Below are positions 61,572 to 64,000 of a stretch of 64,000 bases of DNA, piece after piece. The stretch spans positions 1-64,000 of the forward strand of contig JAJDUG010000074.1 of assembly GCA_022826755.1 (NCBI GenBank), read 5' to 3'. Position numbers and translations under genes: made by a program. Position 1 is the first letter of the stretch. Each line of letters starts with the position of its first letter. The notes beneath the pieces are model-generated. The model did no database searches. It worked only from the letters and a program-made list of their open reading frames with translations, and had not been told where the DNA came from. Source of the DNA: Acidobacteriota bacterium (GTDB lineage: Bacteria; Acidobacteriota; Terriglobia; Versatilivoradales; Versatilivoraceae).

Positions 61572-62237
61572 TCAGTGGAGGCTCTGGGGCGCGGATTCGT
61601 GGGGCTTCGGCGGCGCGGGATCGGAACTTGGGGAAGGGGCGGCCTGTTCCGCGGGGCTTTTTCGGGGAGCCTGCTTCCAGGTGTAGACAATGCGGTGGAT
61701 GACGGTCAGGTTGCTCATGACAGCCATGACCCACAGGACCGGAGCCATCTTGCCGGACAGAGCGCCGATGATGATCAGGACCAGCCGCTCCGGACGCTCC
61801 ATGAAGCCGACCTTGCAGAGCTTGATCAATGACTCTGCCCGGGCGCGGGTATAACTGGTCATGACGGCGCCCATCATGACGATGCCGGACAGAACCAGGT
61901 AGGTCATCTGTTCTGCTCGGGCATAGTGGATCAGCAGTCCCAGGAAGAGGGCCATGTCGGAGTAGCGATCCAGGACCGAGTCGAAGAAAGCGCCGAACGG
62001 AGTTTCGGTTTGGGTCACCCGGGCAACCCGTCCGTCGAGCATGTCGAAGATGCCCGAGAATATGATGACGATCCCGGCATCGAAAAACCTCCCCTGGGCC
62101 AGAAACCAGGCAGCCAGCAGAGTAATCAGAAATCCGACAAAGGTGAGCAGATTGGGACTGACGCCCAGCAGGGATAGTCCCCTGACCATGAGGTTGAGGA
62201 TGGCTCTGCATATCCTGCCGATGGTTTGGCTCAGCAT
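61572..62237 (-). CDS. CDP-alcohol phosphatidyltransferase
   Basis: A 221-residue integral membrane enzyme. The family signature DG-x2-AR-x8-G-x3-D-x3-D is present as DMLDGRVARVTQTETPFG followed by AFFDSVLDRYSD. These enzymes transfer a phosphatidyl or similar group from CDP-diacylglycerol to an alcohol; subfamily (phosphatidylglycerol-phosphate, inositol-phosphate or other) is unclear. The C-terminal tail is Pro/Ala-rich. Six bases separate it from the greA gene. Confidence 0.9.
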   Translation of the reverse strand: MLSQTIGRICRAILNLMVRGLSLLGVSPNLLTFVGFLITLLAAWFLAQGRFFDAGIVIIFSGIFDMLDGRVARVTQTETPFGAFFDSVLDRYSDMALFLGLLIHYARAEQMTYLVLSGIVMMGAVMTSYTRARAESLIKLCKVGFMERPERLVLIIIGALSGKMAPVLWVMAVMSNLTVIHRIVYTWKQAPRKSPAEQAAPSPSSDPAPPKPHESAPQSLH

Positions 62238-62243
62238 GGCGGA

Positions 62244-62726
62244 CTATTCGGTGGCCCCCGATTGATCGTGAATGGTGGTCAGGCTCAAGATCTCGAATTC
62301 CTTGAGGCCGCCCGGAGTGTGTACCTTGGCCGTATCCCCCTCCCTCTTGTTCAGCAGGCCCCGCCCGATGGGGGAGGTCGTCGAAATCCGGCCGTTTCGA
62401 ATGTCCGACTCTTCGGCCGAAACCAGCTTGTAGGTGATCTCGACATTCTTCTGAAGGTCATAGATGACCACGGTGGATCCATAGGAGGCCCGGTCCCTGG
62501 GTATCCTGTCGAAGTTGATCATGGCCACGTCGGCCAATCTCTTGCGGAGCTGAGCCAGTTTGGCGTTGAGGATCTCTTGCCGCTGCTTGGCCGACTGGTA
62601 TTCGGCATTTTCGCTCAGGTCGCCCAGCGCAATGGCCTTCTTCAACTCCTCGGGCAGCTCCTTGGTCAACTCGTGCTGAATCACACGAATTTCTTCTTCC
62701 AGTTTCTTCTTGATGTCGATGGTCAT
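62244..62726 (-). CDS. greA: Transcription elongation factor GreA
   Basis: A 160-residue protein with the N-terminal coiled coil (LEEEIRVIQHELTKELP, LGDLSENAEYQSAKQRQ; the Asp-Glu tip residues are in GDLSENAEY) and C-terminal FKBP-like domain (STTSPIGRGLLNKREGD). It rescues backtracked RNA polymerase by stimulating transcript cleavage. I take ATG 62726 as start; an ATG at 62759 adds eleven unusual residues. Confidence 0.93.
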   Translation of the reverse strand: MTIDIKKKLEEEIRVIQHELTKELPEELKKAIALGDLSENAEYQSAKQRQEILNAKLAQLRKRLADVAMINFDRIPRDRASYGSTVVIYDLQKNVEITYKLVSAEESDIRNGRISTTSPIGRGLLNKREGDTAKVHTPGGLKEFEILSLTTIHDQSGATE

Positions 62727-62908
62727 GGGAGTCGTATATCGGCCTCGGGAAGCCGCCAATAATAGATTTGATCGACTGAATAGTCAAAACATGCCGCCAT
62801 GGAGCCTCCTCCGCTTCAGACCGCCGCCGGCCGATGAGAAGCATGCGGCGGCTGGCCGAATCCCTTGGCGACCCGAGAAGGGCAGCCTGACAGGATGCGG
62901 CCGGGGCA

Positions 62909-63982
62909 TCACCACAAGCTCAACTTGATGCGCAGATACTTCCTGGGATTTTCCCGAACGTCGTGCATGAACTTCACCATCTCGGCCGATGCCAGGTCGA
63001 GATTGGAGTAGAGGGAGGGATCTTTCAGAAGCCTGGATACGGTCCCGTCCCCATTGCTCATTTTTTCGGCCACCTTGGAGAACTTCCCAAGGCTTTGATT
63101 GAATTCATCGTAGAGAGTATCGTCCTTGGACAGCCGCCCAAGCAATCCTTCTCCGTCCTCGATTCTCTTGACCACCGTTTCGAGCCTGGCCAGCATGATT
63201 TCGGCCCGGTCATAGATTGCGGGATCGTTGACCGCCTTGCCCAGGGTTCCCTCTCCCGATTCCACCTTGGTCACCACCTTCTCTGCCTGTTCAAGCGTCT
63301 GCATCAGTTCCTGGTAGAGCTTGGGATCCGAGACGAGCTGCCCAATGGTTCCTTCTCCGGCTGTGATCCTTTTTACCAAATCCTGCAGCTCCTCTGTAGT
63401 ACCGGTGAGGTTGTTGAAAATCCCGGGGTCGTTGATCAGCTTTCCCAGGGTCCCTTCCTGAACGTTGATCTTGCCGGCAATTCCGGTGACCCTCTCGACC
63501 AGGTCGCCGACGTTGGCCATCAGGTCGTTGGTCCCCTGGATGATCCTCTTGATGTCGGGCGGGGAAGAGCCGTCGATCTCGCCGCCATCCGAGACCACGG
63601 GCTCGGATTGAGATCCGCGCGAGATCTCGATGTACTTGTCCCCCAGAAGGCCGATGGAACCCAGCGTGGCTTGCGAGTCCCGGCGAATGGACTGCTGAAA
63701 GGCCCGATCGATCGTCATGTGGACCTCTACGGCCCGGTTGGGATCGTCCGACCGGGAGACGCGAACCTCACCCACGCTGCCCACCTCGACCCCTGCCAAC
63801 CAGATCAAGGATCCCCTGCGCAGGCCGGACGCGTTTTCCAGGTGGGTCTTGACGGTATACTTGGGCGTGAAAAAGCCCCGTCCGCCGCTGACCAGGACCA
63901 GGGCGGCTGCCAGGATCACAAAGCCCAATACGGCCACAATACCGACACGCAGTTCCTTCCAAGCCATTGATTGTCGAGCCAT
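62909..63982 (-). CDS. MCE/MlaD-family lipid-transport protein
   Basis: A 357-residue protein with one N-terminal membrane helix (GIVAVLGFVILAAALVLVSGG), then an MCE domain (YTVKTHLENASGLRRGSLIWL, AGVEVGSVGEV, LLGDKYIEIS). After it come four copies of a repeat such as EGTLGKLINDPGIFNNL and EGTIGQLVSDPKLYQEL, typical of MlaD/Ttg2C relatives in many phyla. It is the substrate-binding subunit of an ABC phospholipid transporter; permease and ATPase genes should lie just upstream beyond the window edge. GGAGG precedes ATG 63982. Confidence 0.9.
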   Translation of the reverse strand: MARQSMAWKELRVGIVAVLGFVILAAALVLVSGGRGFFTPKYTVKTHLENASGLRRGSLIWLAGVEVGSVGEVRVSRSDDPNRAVEVHMTIDRAFQQSIRRDSQATLGSIGLLGDKYIEISRGSQSEPVVSDGGEIDGSSPPDIKRIIQGTNDLMANVGDLVERVTGIAGKINVQEGTLGKLINDPGIFNNLTGTTEELQDLVKRITAGEGTIGQLVSDPKLYQELMQTLEQAEKVVTKVESGEGTLGKAVNDPAIYDRAEIMLARLETVVKRIEDGEGLLGRLSKDDTLYDEFNQSLGKFSKVAEKMSNGDGTVSRLLKDPSLYSNLDLASAEMVKFMHDVRENPRKYLRIKLSLW

Positions 63983-64000
63983 GGTACCTCCTCTCAAATA

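Overview
The window is 64 kb of GC-rich bacterial DNA with no rRNA, phage module or CRISPR array. The best guess at the source is an Acidobacteriota-like, Gram-negative heterotroph. The reasons are two DUF507 genes beside a tRNA cluster, many Tat- or lipoprotein-exported TIM-barrel sugar enzymes and PhyH dioxygenases, and many dispersed GC-rich inverted-repeat elements. This placement is an inference from gene content, not a phylogeny.

Layout. 0.5-10.5 kb: a glycosidase-like lipoprotein, a complete CzcCBA-type heavy-metal RND efflux operon and a lipoprotein with sialidase-type Asp boxes. 10.5-15.2 kb: a VapBC-like PIN/RHH toxin-antitoxin pair, an alpha-methylacyl-CoA racemase, a 305-bp tandem repeat array and enolase. 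15.2-26.3 kb: small-molecule catabolism (acetoacetate decarboxylase family, Gfo/Idh/MocA, two PhyH dioxygenases, a second glycosidase-like protein, BCCT transporter, sugar isomerase, EEP-family hydrolase, enolase-superfamily enzyme). 26.8-39.9 kb: an accessory island whose base composition looks lower in GC. It is framed by two large helicase-nuclease fusions. Between them lie intact and broken toxin-antitoxin genes, a decayed segmental duplication, a 160-bp MITE, a sterol-reductase-like pair, a DinB/YfiT protein and an orphan AbiEi antitoxin. 40-46 kb: an esterase, an acetamidase-family enzyme, a sugar isomerase, a ManD-like dehydratase and a small rhodanese lipoprotein. 46.5-51 kb: a four-gene operon for a B12-dependent acyl-CoA mutase. 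51-64 kb: TPR and PQQ-propeller proteins, a flippase-like protein with a GT2 glycosyltransferase, four tRNAs, two DUF507 genes, an M48 protease, CDP-alcohol phosphotransferase, GreA and an MCE/MlaD protein.

Most notable observations. (1) The rhodanese gene at 44138-44560 has an in-frame UGA exactly where the catalytic cysteine belongs. A well-conserved rhodanese C-terminus follows it, so this is a candidate selenoprotein. (2) The mutase operon carries the active-site Ile and Asp that mark 2-hydroxyisobutyryl-CoA mutase rather than methylmalonyl-CoA mutase. It also holds the expected small B12 subunit, G-protein chaperone and acyl-CoA ligase. The ligase reading frame suggests a non-standard ATC start. 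(3) A DUF104 antitoxin copy is split by a MITE with a CTAG target duplication, and removing the MITE restores the frame. (4) The accessory island looks like a defence island with two candidate single-protein helicase-nuclease systems.
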